Positions 8,740-18,244 of a stretch of 64,000 bases of DNA are shown here, piece by piece (within the stretch, counting starts at the first letter, position 1; each line of letters begins with the position of its first letter). A program made the translations under genes and the position numbers. Under the pieces are notes generated by a model, which saw only the letters and a program-made list of their open reading frames with translations, did no database searches and was not told where the DNA came from. Source of the stretch: Enterocloster lavalensis (GTDB taxonomy: Bacteria; Bacillota; Clostridia; Lachnospirales; Lachnospiraceae); assembly GCF_902364025.1 (NCBI RefSeq), contig NZ_CABJCG010000017.1, forward strand, positions 70,407-134,406. Reading direction: 5' to 3'.

Positions 8740-10410
8740 TTAAAACAGCCCGGTAATCTTTCCGCTCTCGTCCACATCGATCCCCTCGGCCGCCGGTTTC
8801 TTGGGAAGCCCGGGCATGGTCATAATGGAGCCGGTGAGGGCCACCACAAAGCCTGCGCCCGCGGACACGTAGGCGTCGCGCACGTTGATCTTAAACCCGG
8901 TGGGCCTGCCCAGCTTGGTCTGGTCGTCGGACAGGGAATACTGGGTTTTGGCCATGCAGACCGGAAGGTTTCCGTAGCCCATCTCGGTGATGCGCTTTAA
9001 CGCCTTCTCAGCCGCCGGCGCGTAGGTCACGCCGTCCGCGCCGTAAACCTCGGCGGCGATGGTGCCGATCTTCTCCTTCAGACTCATCTCGTCGGGATAG
9101 AGCACCTTAAAGTTGCTCTGCTTCTTCTCCAGGGTCTCGAGAACCTTCTCGGCCAGGGCGATTCCGCCCTCTCCGCCCTTGGCCCAGACCTCGCTGAGTG
9201 CGAATTCACAGCCCCTCTGCTCGCAGAAATGCTTAATATATTCATATTCCGCCTCCGTGTCGGAGGTGAAGGAATTTAAGGTCACGACCACCGGAACGCC
9301 GAACTTCTGGATGTTCTCAATGTGCTTCTCCAGGTTCACGATGCCACGCTTTAAGGCGTCCAGGTTCTCGGTTGAGAGCTGGTCCTTGGGCACACCGCCG
9401 TTGTATTTGAGGGCGCGCACCGTGGCCACCAGCACCACCGCGTCGGGCTTCAGCCCGGCCATGCGGCACTTGATGTCCAGGAACTTCTCAGCGCCCAGGT
9501 CCGCGCCGAAGCCCGCCTCGGTCACCACGATGTCCGCCAGCTTCAGCGCCGTGCGGGTGGCTCTGACGCTGTTGCAGCCGTGGGCGATATTGGCGAAGGG
9601 GCCGCCGTGTACCAGCACGCCGGTGTGCTCCAGGGTCTGAATCAGATTGGGCTTTAACGCGTCCTTTAACAGGGCGGCCATGGAGCCCACCGCGCGTAAG
9701 TCCGCCGCGGTCACCGGCTCGCCGGCAAAGTTGTAAGCCACGATGATCCGGCCAAGGCGCTCCTTTAAGTCCTTCATATCCGCCGCCAGGCAGAGAATCG
9801 CCATGATCTCGGAGGCCACGGTGATCACAAAATGGTCCTCACGCACCATTCCGTCCGCCTTTGCTCCAAGGCCGATGACCACGTTTCGCAGCGCACGGTC
9901 GTTCATGTCCTCACAGCGCTTCCACTGCACCTGGCGGGGATCGATGCCCAGGGCGTTGCCCTGCTGGATGTGATTGTCCAGCAGCGCCGCCAGCAGGTTG
10001 TTGGCGGAGGTGATGGCGTGGAAATCGCCGGTAAAGTGCAGATTTAAGTCCTCCATGGGAACCACCTGGGCGTACCCGCCCCCGGCCGCTCCGCCCTTGA
10101 TGCCAAAGCACGGCCCTAAAGACGGCTCCCGCAGCGCGATAATTGCGCTCTTTTTCATCACACCGAACGCTTCTCCCAGACCCACGGTGGTGGTGGTCTT
10201 GCCCTCGCCCGCCGGGGTGGGGTTGATGGCGGTCACCAGCACCAGTTTTCCGTCCGGGCGGTCCTTCACCTGCTCCCACAGATCGTCTGTGAGCTTGGCC
10301 TTGTACTTGCCGTAGAGCTCCAGATCGTCCTCCCCGATTCCATAGGACTTAGCCACCTCTTTGATGGGAAGCATCCGCGCCTCCTGTGCGATCTCAATAT
10401 CTGACTTCAT
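8740..10410 (-). CDS. fhs: Formate--tetrahydrofolate ligase
   Basis: The 556-residue enzyme makes 10-formyl-THF from formate, THF and ATP, feeding purine synthesis, formylmethionine and, in acetogens, the methyl branch of the Wood-Ljungdahl pathway. Diagnostic features are the nucleotide loop [16 protein letters not shown] (about 65), [21 protein letters not shown] (about 95) and GGVPKDQL (about 333). Length matches the family. ATG 10410 has AGGAGG nine bases upstream. It follows ftsK by 55 bases on the same strand and may be cotranscribed with it, a proximity without obvious functional meaning. Confidence 0.97.
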   Translation of the reverse strand: MKSDIEIAQEARMLPIKEVAKSYGIGEDDLELYGKYKAKLTDDLWEQVKDRPDGKLVLVTAINPTPAGEGKTTTTVGLGEAFGVMKKSAIIALREPSLGPCFGIKGGAAGGGYAQVVPMEDLNLHFTGDFHAITSANNLLAALLDNHIQQGNALGIDPRQVQWKRCEDMNDRALRNVVIGLGAKADGMVREDHFVITVASEIMAILCLAADMKDLKERLGRIIVAYNFAGEPVTAADLRAVGSMAALLKDALKPNLIQTLEHTGVLVHGGPFANIAHGCNSVRATRTALKLADIVVTEAGFGADLGAEKFLDIKCRMAGLKPDAVVLVATVRALKYNGGVPKDQLSTENLDALKRGIVNLEKHIENIQKFGVPVVVTLNSFTSDTEAEYEYIKHFCEQRGCEFALSEVWAKGGEGGIALAEKVLETLEKKQSNFKVLYPDEMSLKEKIGTIAAEVYGADGVTYAPAAEKALKRITEMGYGNLPVCMAKTQYSLSDDQTKLGRPTGFKINVRDAYVSAGAGFVVALTGSIMTMPGLPKKPAAEGIDVDESGKITGLF

Positions 10411-10465
10411 GCCGCTTTTCCTCCTTAATGTTAGTGTTGACCATGGATTGATCCGTGAACATCAT

Positions 10466-13400
10466 CTATCTGCCCTGCTCCAGGAATTCCTGGAACTGTT
10501 CAGGACTCATCAATACTTTTCTGGGCTTGGTGCCTTCCTCCTCGCCCACCACGCCGGCCTCGGCCAGCTGGTCCATGATGCGGGCCGCCCGGTTAAAGCC
10601 GATCTTGAACATGCGCTGCAGCATGCCGATGGAAGCCTTGTCCTTGTCGATGATCAGCTGTCCGGCCTGGACGAAATACTCATCCCGCCCGTCGTCCGCC
10701 TTGCTCCCGGCGCTCTCCGCCGCAGGAGAGGCGATCCGGTTCTCCACCTCCGGGCTGTACTGGGCCGTCAGACCCTGCTCGGTGAGGAATTCCACCACCC
10801 GGCCCACCTCCTCGTCGGACACGAAAGCGCCCTGCACACGCTGAGGTTTGGGGAAGCCCGCCGGGTAAAAGAGCATGTCGCCCTTGCCCAGAAGCTTCTC
10901 GGCTCCGTTCATATCGATAATGGTCCTGGAGTCCACCCCCGAGGACACGGAAAATGCGATTCGCGACGGCACGTTGGCCTTGATCAGGCCGGTGATCACG
11001 TTCACCGACGGGCGCTGGGTTGCGATCACCAGATGGATTCCCGCGGCTCTTGCCAGCTGGGCCAGACGGCAGATGGACTCCTCCACCTCGCCGGGGGCTA
11101 CCATCATCAGGTCTGCCAGCTCGTCGATGATAATCACGATCTGTGGAAGCTTGGTCGGTTTGTTGTCGCTCTCCACGTCCTTCAGCTTCTCCACCCGGTC
11201 GTTGTAGCCCTTCAGATCCCGGACATTGCAGGAGGCGAACTTCTTGTAGCGGTCCTCCATCTCGGCCACGGCCCAGTTTAACGCGCCGGAAGCCTTTTTC
11301 GGGTCCGTCACCACCGGGATCAGCAGGTGGGGGATGCCGTTGTAGACGCTGAGCTCCACCACCTTGGGGTCCACCATGATCAGCTTCACGTCCTCAGGTT
11401 TGGACTTGAAGATAATACTCATGATCAGCGTGTTGATACACACGGATTTACCGGAGCCGGTGGCGCCCGCGATCAAAAGGTGGGGCATCTTGCCGATGTC
11501 CGTCACCACCACCTGGCCGCCGATGTCCTTACCCACCGCAAAGGCCAGACGGGACTTGTGGTTCTGGAAATTGTCGGACTCCAGCAGTTCCCGCAGATAA
11601 ACCACGTTGTTTTCCTTGTTCGGCACCTCGATGCCCACGGCGGATTTGCCGGGGATGGGGGCCTCGATGCGGATGTCCGCGGCTGCCAGGTTCAGCTTGA
11701 TGTCGTCGGTCAGACCCACGATCTTGCTGACCTTCACGCCCTGCTCAGGCAGCAGCTCGTAGCGGGTCACCGCCGGTCCGCAGCTGATATTGGTCACGGT
11801 CACGCCCACGCCGAAGTTGCGCAGGGTCTGCTGCAGTTTGATGGCCGTGGCCTTGTATTCGTTCTGGGAAAATGCGCCTGCATTGCGGTTCCCGCGCTTT
11901 AACAGGGTGGTGGGCGGGAAAATGTACTCCTTTTTCACCACCTCTTCCTCCTTGCGGATCTCCTCGGCCACCTCCACGCTCTCGCTGGCCGCAGCCGCGG
12001 CCTGTCGCTTCTTCTCAAGCTTTTTCTGCAACAGCTCGGTTTCGGTCTCAATCACCTTACCGCCTGCCGTCACCACCCGCTTGGGCTCCTCCGGCACAAA
12101 GATGCTGTCGTAATTTACGCCCTGCTCCGAATGATCCTGGCTGTAGTCGTCCTCCTGAACCGAGAGCGCCCCGGCCCCGGATCCAGCCGTCTCCCAGGGA
12201 GCGGTATCCTCGTAGACCGAGGTTTCCTCCCGGCCGCCTGTTTTCGCCGCATAAGGCGTTTTCTCCGGACCGGATGTTCCCTCCGCGCCGGACAGGCCTT
12301 CCGCGTAAGATGTTTCCCCCGCATAAGACACGCCCTTAACGCCGGACAGGCCCTCCGCGTAAGACGTTTCCCCCGCATAAGACACGCCCTTAACGCCGGA
12401 CAGGTCCTCCTCACCGGACAATCCCTCCCCATAAAGGTTTTCCTGTCCGCCCACTGGGGCATCCAGGCTCACCCGGGCCACCGGCTCCTCAAAGGGAGGA
12501 ATGTCCTCCTCGAAGGGCGCTTCCTCCGAGATATCCCGCAGGAAATCCGGCCTGGCCCCAGGTTCCGCTTCCGCGGTCCTCATACCCGGCTCTCTGTAGC
12601 CGTCCTCCACAAACTCCATCTCTCCCAGGGTTCTGTGGTCTCTGGGAAGCCGGATCGTCTCCTCCCCGTCCTCCCTATGTAACAGATACGCGTCCGCAGG
12701 CTCCCTGGCCGGGGCGGCCGTCCGCTCCCTGCCGGTTCCCTTCACCGGGGCAGCGGGCTTCTGGTGGCGTTCGATGGAGTCCGCCAGCACGGCCACATCG
12801 TCGGTCTCATAGGGCAGCTCCTGCTCTCCGCCCTGATACTCCGGCGGCAGATTGATCTGCCCCCGGAACACATCCGCGGCGGCCGCAGCCGGAGCCGCGC
12901 CCCCCTGGGCCGGTTCGTATCCAATGTTCTCCGGTTCCTCATCTTCCATAATATCCGGCAGATCCCTGGGATCGGTGAGTCTGGTGGCCTCTAAATTGAC
13001 GCCGCGCACCATCTGCTCCTCCCGCTCCTGCCTGCGCTCCTCCTGCCGTCTGGCGTGGTTTTCGCGCCTGCGCTCCATATCTTCCCTGGCATAGTGGTAG
13101 GCCTTGTCCCCGCCGGACCGGACCACGGAAACAAAGGATTTCTCCGTGATGCAGACCGCGCAGATAATCAATACCACAAAGAGCACCAGGTAGGCTCCGG
13201 CCCGTCCCAGCGCCACGGTCAGCAAGGAGGCCAGCACGCCGCCCAGCCATCCGCCGCCCCGGCCTGTGTCCGCGGACTGCTTGTAATACTCCATCCACTT
13301 GGCGCCGTCGGGCGTGGAGCCGAACATAAGCTGCAGCAGGCCGCAGACCGTGATCACGGCCAGGATCACCGCGCCCAGCTTCAGCGCCGCATGGATATTT

Positions 13401-13732
13401 CCCTCATTCGACATGTGAAAGCATGTCCCCACAAACAACAGAATGGGCACCAGAAAGCCCACCATGCCAAAAACTCCCAGCTGCGCCCGGCGCAGGGCCT
13501 CGCCCACCACGCCGCAGAGCCGGAAATTGCTGAGAAACAACAGCACTGCAACAGCAAAAGAGCAGATGATGACCACTTCTGCTCTCAAAAATCCCATATC
13601 CTGTTCTGTATTCGCTGACTTTCCCTGGCTTCTCTTCGCCCCGGAACCGCCCTTCCTGGACGTTCCCGCACCTCTTGTGCTTTTCCCTGTATTCTTTGGT
13701 GTGCTCTGCCTTTTACGATTTGAATCAGCCAC
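10466..13732 (-). CDS. ftsK: DNA translocase FtsK/SpoIIIE
   Basis: A 1088-residue septal DNA pump that clears chromosomes from the division or sporulation septum. The N-terminus is basic, then four membrane segments fall between about residues 48 and 195. A long acidic, low-complexity linker spans about 215-600. The motor has [16 protein letters not shown] (Walker A, about 740), a Walker B at [12 protein letters not shown], and [18 protein letters not shown]. The C-terminal gamma winged helix (about 1010-1085) reads [23 protein letters not shown]. Start is GTG 13732, eight bases after GGGAGG. The linker contains two exact 18-residue repeats. clpP-like lies upstream and fhs downstream on the same strand. 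Whether it acts in vegetative division or sporulation cannot be told here. Confidence 0.96.
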   Translation of the reverse strand: MADSNRKRQSTPKNTGKSTRGAGTSRKGGSGAKRSQGKSANTEQDMGFLRAEVVIICSFAVAVLLFLSNFRLCGVVGEALRRAQLGVFGMVGFLVPILLFVGTCFHMSNEGNIHAALKLGAVILAVITVCGLLQLMFGSTPDGAKWMEYYKQSADTGRGGGWLGGVLASLLTVALGRAGAYLVLFVVLIICAVCITEKSFVSVVRSGGDKAYHYAREDMERRRENHARRQEERRQEREEQMVRGVNLEATRLTDPRDLPDIMEDEEPENIGYEPAQGGAAPAAAAADVFRGQINLPPEYQGGEQELPYETDDVAVLADSIERHQKPAAPVKGTGRERTAAPAREPADAYLLHREDGEETIRLPRDHRTLGEMEFVEDGYREPGMRTAEAEPGARPDFLRDISEEAPFEEDIPPFEEPVARVSLDAPVGGQENLYGEGLSGEEDLSGVKGVSYAGETSYAEGLSGVKGVSYAGETSYAEGLSGAEGTSGPEKTPYAAKTGGREETSVYEDTAPWETAGSGAGALSVQEDDYSQDHSEQGVNYDSIFVPEEPKRVVTAGGKVIETETELLQKKLEKKRQAAAAASESVEVAEEIRKEEEVVKKEYIFPPTTLLKRGNRNAGAFSQNEYKATAIKLQQTLRNFGVGVTVTNISCGPAVTRYELLPEQGVKVSKIVGLTDDIKLNLAAADIRIEAPIPGKSAVGIEVPNKENNVVYLRELLESDNFQNHKSRLAFAVGKDIGGQVVVTDIGKMPHLLIAGATGSGKSVCINTLIMSIIFKSKPEDVKLIMVDPKVVELSVYNGIPHLLIPVVTDPKKASGALNWAVAEMEDRYKKFASCNVRDLKGYNDRVEKLKDVESDNKPTKLPQIVIIIDELADLMMVAPGEVEESICRLAQLARAAGIHLVIATQRPSVNVITGLIKANVPSRIAFSVSSGVDSRTIIDMNGAEKLLGKGDMLFYPAGFPKPQRVQGAFVSDEEVGRVVEFLTEQGLTAQYSPEVENRIASPAAESAGSKADDGRDEYFVQAGQLIIDKDKASIGMLQRMFKIGFNRAARIMDQLAEAGVVGEEEGTKPRKVLMSPEQFQEFLEQGR
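12291..12410 (-). repeat. 54-bp tandem repeat within the ftsK linker
   Basis: Two consecutive, nearly identical 54-bp units encode [18 protein letters not shown] twice, with degenerate copies on both sides ([26 protein letters not shown]). In-frame units of 18 codons can expand or contract without breaking the motor domain. Confidence 0.8.
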
Positions 13733-13789
13733 GAAATCAGCCTCCCGTCATTCTATACACGTCTCCGGGCATAAGCCCAGTTAGTATAT

Positions 13790-13818
13790 AGTATACAAAA
13801 AAATCCGGGGAAATGCAA
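13790..13818 (-). promoter_or_regulatory. Predicted sigma-A promoter of ftsK
   Basis: The minus strand shows TTGCAT, a 17-base spacer, and TATACT, placed about 58 bases before the ftsK GTG and after the clpP-like stop. The spacer contains a T-run that may also serve as the tail of a weak clpP terminator. Confidence 0.5.
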
Positions 13819-13829
13819 CGCCAAGGCAT

Positions 13830-14588
13830 TTAATTTTTCGCGTCGATCATCTGATAGAGTTTGTGCAGCGCTTCCTTGATGCCCCCTACCTCGTCGATCA
13901 GCCCGGCTTCCACGGCCTCTTTTCCCACCAGAACGGTGCCCAGATCGCGGGTGAGCATCTCGGTGTTGTGCATGAGTTCCTTCAGCTGGTCGTAGGCGAT
14001 GCGGGCGTGGCTCTCCACGAAATTCAGAATCCGGTCCTCGATCATGGCAAAATACTCATACGTCTGGGAACTGCCGATCACCATGCCGGACATGCGCACG
14101 GGATGAATCATCATGGTTCCCGAGGGCACAATAAAGGAGTAGTTGGTGGAGACCGCCAGGGGCACGCCGATGGAATGGCTTCCGCCCAGCACCAGGGAAA
14201 CCGTGGGCATGGACAGGGAGGCGATCATCTCCGCGATGGCCAGACCCGCGTCCACATCCCCGCCCGAGGTGTTGAGCAGCACCAAAAGGCCGTCCACGGT
14301 GTCGTCGTCCTCAATCTGGGCCAGCTGGGGCAGCACGTGGTCGTATTTGGTGGCTTTGCTGTTGCCGGACAGGTTCTCGTGGCCCTCCACCTCGCCGATG
14401 ATGGTGATCAGATGGATTTTCCGATGCCTCCTGTTTTCTTCCAGGGTCATCTGGCCGTACTCCTCCAACTTCTGATCTTCCTTGGCCTCGATGTCCTTCT
14501 CGTTTATCTTCTCCTGTGTATTGTCCTGTCCGCCGTTGTTGTCCACAACCGCGTTTTTCTTTTTATTTTTGCTCTTATCCTGCGCCAT
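13830..14588 (-). CDS. ClpP-fold serine protease, TepA-like
   Basis: The 252-residue protein belongs to the ClpP/crotonase fold, closest to the translocation-enhancing protein TepA found beside ftsK in Firmicutes. After a charged, disordered 45-residue N-terminus, the core shows LLVLLNTSGGDVDAGLAIAE (oxyanion region), the nucleophile serine in GGSHSIGVPLA (about residue 143) and a histidine in MMIHPVRMSG (about 165). It is longer than ClpP and has no signal peptide, so a cytosolic role is expected. ATG 14588 has AAGGAAG upstream. The neighbouring ftsK on the same strand matches the conserved tepA-ftsK arrangement in Bacillus. Its substrates are unknown. Confidence 0.85.
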   Translation of the reverse strand: MAQDKSKNKKKNAVVDNNGGQDNTQEKINEKDIEAKEDQKLEEYGQMTLEENRRHRKIHLITIIGEVEGHENLSGNSKATKYDHVLPQLAQIEDDDTVDGLLVLLNTSGGDVDAGLAIAEMIASLSMPTVSLVLGGSHSIGVPLAVSTNYSFIVPSGTMMIHPVRMSGMVIGSSQTYEYFAMIEDRILNFVESHARIAYDQLKELMHNTEMLTRDLGTVLVGKEAVEAGLIDEVGGIKEALHKLYQMIDAKN

Positions 14589-14740
14589 GGCCTTATCTTC
14601 CTTTCCTCGTTCTGCCGCCTCAGACCGGTTTAAGGGTCTGCGGCTGTTCAGGGAATAGTCTGCGCCGGGCGCGGGAAAATATGCATGGCGGCGCTGTGGG
14701 CTGCGCAGGATATTTTAAGGCCCGCTTCCCGGAAACGGTT

Positions 14741-14788
14741 CCTAAAACGGGGCTGCAGCCTGAATTTCATAAATTCGGCAGCAGCCCC
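14741..14788 (-). terminator. Terminator after adenine deaminase
   Basis: Arms GGGGCTGC / GCAGCCCC with an inner GAATTT/AAATTC helix, followed on the minus strand by GTTTTAGG. It lies 34 bases after the ade stop codon. The T-tail is short, so termination may be moderate. Confidence 0.65.
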
Positions 14789-14821
14789 GGCATGATCAAA
14801 ATGAAGGTTAAATGGAACCTA

Positions 14822-16582
14822 CTATTTGAATAGCTCCACAAACGTCTGGGTGCGGCCATCCACCAGTCCGCGGTCGCTGATGCAGAGAATAGGCGCCGCC
14901 AACAGAGAGCTGATGGCGATCCGCATCATCATCTTATCGCTCTTGCAGACCTTACCCACCGCCTTCTCCAGAGCGCTGATTTGCTCCACCAGCTCATGGC
15001 AGGGAAGCTGGGACATCAGTCCGGCCACCGGAAGCGGAAGCCCGGCCAGCACCTGGCCGTCCAGCACCGCGCACATTCCACCGCCCACCTCCTGAAGATA
15101 GTTGGCCGCAATAAGGGCATCTTCCGGATTTTTGTAGGCCACGGTAAAATTGTGGCTGTCGTGGGAGATCGTGGAAGCCACCGCGCCGCGCTGCAGGCCG
15201 AAGTTTTGAAATACACAGATCGTCCGGTCCCGGGCGCCGTGCCGGTTGCACACGCTTAAAAAGCAAAGCTCCTCCCGGTCCGTGAGATCGATTCTCCCAT
15301 TCTTCACCAGCAACCTCTCGTACAGCGGCTCAGACAGAGCCCGGCCCGCCTCGTTACAGGGGACGATGCATACCAGGCTGTCCGGCCCCGGAGGCACCAG
15401 ATAGAAATCCTCCTCCCCCCGCAGCCAGGACAGCTGCACCGTGTTGGGGAATGGAACTTTTTCCGCGCCGGACGGTCCTGCGCACAGTCTGCCGTCCTCA
15501 CACATCAGTTCTCCGCCCACAAAGACGGCGAAAGGATTGCGCCCATCCAGCTCCTCCACCAGCTGCAGGTCCGCGGCATAACCGGGAGCCACGGCGCCCA
15601 GATCCGCCATCCCGGCCTCCCTGGCCGCGTTGTACGTGCCCCAGCGTATGGCGTCCATCGGGTCCACGCCCAGCTCGATCAGTTTTTTCATAATGCGGTT
15701 GATATGGCCCGTCTCCAGCAGATCCTTGGCGTGAACATCGTCGGTGCAAAGGGAAACATTATCATGGTAACGGTGGCCCCGCAGTCCCTGCAGCATCTCC
15801 GGCAGGCTCCCGCTGGACAGCGAGCTGGCCTGCAGGTTCACGTGAAGTCCTGCCCGCAGGTTTTCGCAGCACTCCCTGGCGGTCCGCCCGGAATGGTTGT
15901 CCGTGGGGCCTCCCAGGATATAGGCGGCCAGCTCCTTGCCGTAGACCCGTGGCGCATGTCCCTGGATCAGAACGTCCCGCCGCAGTCCCTCCGCGAGAAT
16001 GCCGTGCATGCGCTGCGCATCATTGACCACGCTCAACACATCCATCACCTCCGCGATGCCCACAACTCCCTCCCGGTCCAGGAGCATCGCAATCTCCTCC
16101 GGGCCGAAGCTGGCGCCGGAGCCTTCCAGCCCGGGTACGGAGGGCACGCAGGATGAGGCCAGGTTAAACTGACGCACAGGCGACCGCCTGGCGTCCTCCA
16201 GCATATACTCCACGCCGGAAATCCCCATGACATTGGCGATCTCGTGGGGGTCCACGAAAACCGCGGTGGTTCCGCAGAGCACCGCCGCCCTTCCGAATTC
16301 CCCGGGGGTGAGCATGGTGCTCTCCACATGCATATGGATGTCGATAAAGCCGGGCATCAGGTATGCGCCGCGGCCGTCATAAACCGTTTCCGACGGCACG
16401 GCCGTCATCTCCCCCTCCCGCACGCGCACGATCACGCCGTCCAGCACGTCCACTTCGGCGGGATAGATTTCCCCGGTGATCACATTGACCAGGCGGATAT
16501 TTTGAATGGTCAGATCACAGGGAATCCGCTGCATCGCCGCCGCTATCAGTCTGCTGCGGTCCGGATTTTGAATTGCTCTCAA
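14822..16582 (-). CDS. ade: Adenine deaminase
   Basis: A metal-dependent amidohydrolase of about 586 residues converting adenine to hypoxanthine and ammonia. The first metal motif is MPGFIDIHMHVESTM (about 85), with FVDPHEIANVMG next, IQGHAPRVYGKELAAYI centrally, and LCTDDVHAKDL carrying the later aspartate. The C-terminal domain ends with the family's MSQLPCHELVEQISALEKAV. An AAAGGAGGT site sits seven bases before TTG 16582, which I take as the start; an ATG six codons upstream would place the ribosome site inside the gene. It follows the purine permease by about 33 bases, forming a two-gene adenine uptake and salvage operon ended by a hairpin at 14741-14788. Confidence 0.95.
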   Translation of the reverse strand: MRAIQNPDRSRLIAAAMQRIPCDLTIQNIRLVNVITGEIYPAEVDVLDGVIVRVREGEMTAVPSETVYDGRGAYLMPGFIDIHMHVESTMLTPGEFGRAAVLCGTTAVFVDPHEIANVMGISGVEYMLEDARRSPVRQFNLASSCVPSVPGLEGSGASFGPEEIAMLLDREGVVGIAEVMDVLSVVNDAQRMHGILAEGLRRDVLIQGHAPRVYGKELAAYILGGPTDNHSGRTARECCENLRAGLHVNLQASSLSSGSLPEMLQGLRGHRYHDNVSLCTDDVHAKDLLETGHINRIMKKLIELGVDPMDAIRWGTYNAAREAGMADLGAVAPGYAADLQLVEELDGRNPFAVFVGGELMCEDGRLCAGPSGAEKVPFPNTVQLSWLRGEEDFYLVPPGPDSLVCIVPCNEAGRALSEPLYERLLVKNGRIDLTDREELCFLSVCNRHGARDRTICVFQNFGLQRGAVASTISHDSHNFTVAYKNPEDALIAANYLQEVGGGMCAVLDGQVLAGLPLPVAGLMSQLPCHELVEQISALEKAVGKVCKSDKMMMRIAISSLLAAPILCISDRGLVDGRTQTFVELFK

Positions 16583-16615
16583 ACGATTACCTCCTTTCAT
16601 CTTCCGTGTCTGGCG

Positions 16616-17950
16616 TTAAATAAAGAACTGCAGGCAGGTCAACAGCGCCAGCACAATGGTAAACAGAGATGGCAGCGTTTCCTTGCTCCGCTCATCCGTG
16701 AACGTGTAGTACATAATGTTTACGATGCAGTAGGTGACTAACCCGATGGCGATGCCCTTTGGGGTTCCGCCGAACAGGCTTCCGATCATCAAAATCGCCA
16801 CCGGCGTCCACTTCAGCGGATCGAAATCCACTGATTTGAGTCCGTTCATCATGGAAATTCCAATCAAAATCAGTGCCGGGGATGTTGCGGCCGTGGGGAT
16901 CATGAGAAACAGCGGGGCAAAAAATACCGCCGCGATAAACAGCAGGCCCGTCACCACGGAGGCCAGGCCGGTGCGTCCGCCCACCTCCACGCCGGTGGCG
17001 CTCTCCACATACGTGGTGACCACTGAAAGGCCCATGACGGCCCCTGTGATCGTTCCCATGGAGTCCACCAGGAAGACCTTTCCAATCAGCGGGAAATTGC
17101 CGTTCTCATCCATCATTCCCGCCTTGTTCGCCAATCCCAGGGCCGTGCCCAGAGTGGAAAAGAAATCGCTGATAAAAAATGCCAGCATGAAGGCGATGTA
17201 CTCCGGCCGCAGGGCCCCCAGCACGTCCGCCTTGAAGGCCACGTTGCCCAGGGATGAGAGCGCGCCCTTGGTAAAAATGCTTTCCGGGAATTTCACAACG
17301 CCCATGATCAGGCCCAGGACCGTGGTAATGATGATCCCCAGCAGAATGGCGCCGCGGATCTTGTAGGTGCGCCCTTTGATGGTAAAACGGGCGTAGTTGA
17401 GAACCAGACAGATGATAAGGCCGATGCCGGCCAGCGCTACGGAGGGCTGGGAAAAATCCCCCAGACCTTTAAAATTCTCCGCCACCAGCTTGGCGTTGAC
17501 CAGGGCCGTGCGGATGATGAACAGGCCCAGGCCCGCGCTGATGCCGATCTTAATGTCCTTGGGAATCAGCTTCACGATCAGCTCCCGCACCCCGAAAATA
17601 CTCAGCAGCAGGAAAACGGTGCCGGAGATGAAAACCATTCCCAGGCCTACCTGCCAGGATGCGATGCCGGCGAGAACAATCGAATTGGCGAGAACCGCAT
17701 TGGACCCCATGCCGGGGGCCAGCGCGAAGGGCATGTTGGAAACCAGGCCCATGACAATGGTGACCAGGCCGGACACAAGGGCGGTGGCCAGCAGCACGCC
17801 CACCGCGTCCATGCCGGCTTCACCCATGTATTTCGGCTGAATGATGAGGATATAGGCCATGGTGGCAAATGTGGTGGCGCCCGCAATCACCTCAGTGCGG
17901 ACGGTGGAGCCTCTTTTTTGAATCTGAAAATATTCCAGCACGTTGCTCAC
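16616..17950 (-). CDS. NCS2-family purine (hypoxanthine/adenine/guanine) permease
   Basis: A polytopic permease of about 444 residues, AzgA/PbuG-like. Characteristic pieces are VIAGATTFATMAYILIIQP, the helix-breaking ALAPGMGSNAVLAN, AFFISDFFSTLGTALGLA and SATGVEVGGRTGLASVVTGL, which form the substrate-binding core in this family, with 12-14 hydrophobic segments. GTG 17950 is preferred because AAAGGAG ends nine bases before it, whereas the ATG at 17959 directly abuts the ribosome site. Adenine deaminase follows, so adenine is the likely main substrate. The roughly 210-base leader was checked for the purine riboswitch core and none was recognised. Confidence 0.92.
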   Translation of the reverse strand: MSNVLEYFQIQKRGSTVRTEVIAGATTFATMAYILIIQPKYMGEAGMDAVGVLLATALVSGLVTIVMGLVSNMPFALAPGMGSNAVLANSIVLAGIASWQVGLGMVFISGTVFLLLSIFGVRELIVKLIPKDIKIGISAGLGLFIIRTALVNAKLVAENFKGLGDFSQPSVALAGIGLIICLVLNYARFTIKGRTYKIRGAILLGIIITTVLGLIMGVVKFPESIFTKGALSSLGNVAFKADVLGALRPEYIAFMLAFFISDFFSTLGTALGLANKAGMMDENGNFPLIGKVFLVDSMGTITGAVMGLSVVTTYVESATGVEVGGRTGLASVVTGLLFIAAVFFAPLFLMIPTAATSPALILIGISMMNGLKSVDFDPLKWTPVAILMIGSLFGGTPKGIAIGLVTYCIVNIMYYTFTDERSKETLPSLFTIVLALLTCLQFFI

Positions 17951-18165
17951 AGTTTGCATCTCCTTTCTTTTTCCGGGCACCTCCCGCGCTGTGCGGTTCA
18001 GACCAGGCTTGTGCCGCCGTATTCTGTATACCGGGTGTCCGTCCTCTCCCCTCCTCTCCCGTTCCACCGCAGGAACAGCGGATCTTATAATTTTATTATA
18101 TGGGACAGGCATAGCCCGATGCAATAGGCGCACAAAATATAATGCCCAAACCCCCTGCTAATTGC

Positions 18166-18227
18166 AAAAAAAGCGCCAATGCACGGGGCTTTTGGGGATT
18201 TCTCCCAAGCCACAGGCATTGGCGCTT
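18166..18227 (-). terminator. Terminator of the SH3-NlpC/P60 gene
   Basis: The 12-base arms AAGCGCCAATGC / GCATTGGCGCTT enclose a 33-base loop and are followed on the minus strand by seven T. It begins 18 bases past the gene's stop codon, typical of a strong intrinsic terminator. Confidence 0.88.
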
Positions 18228-18244
18228 CGCTATTTTGCTGTCTG

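Noticed and set aside
16616..18133. 505-residue version of the purine permease
   Set aside because: The extra N-terminal residues are Arg-rich, precede the ribosome site and are absent from the family; start moved to 17950.
17960..18165. Purine riboswitch before the purine permease
   Set aside because: The leader was read for the conserved core of the purine aptamer and it is not there; only short unremarkable hairpins are seen.
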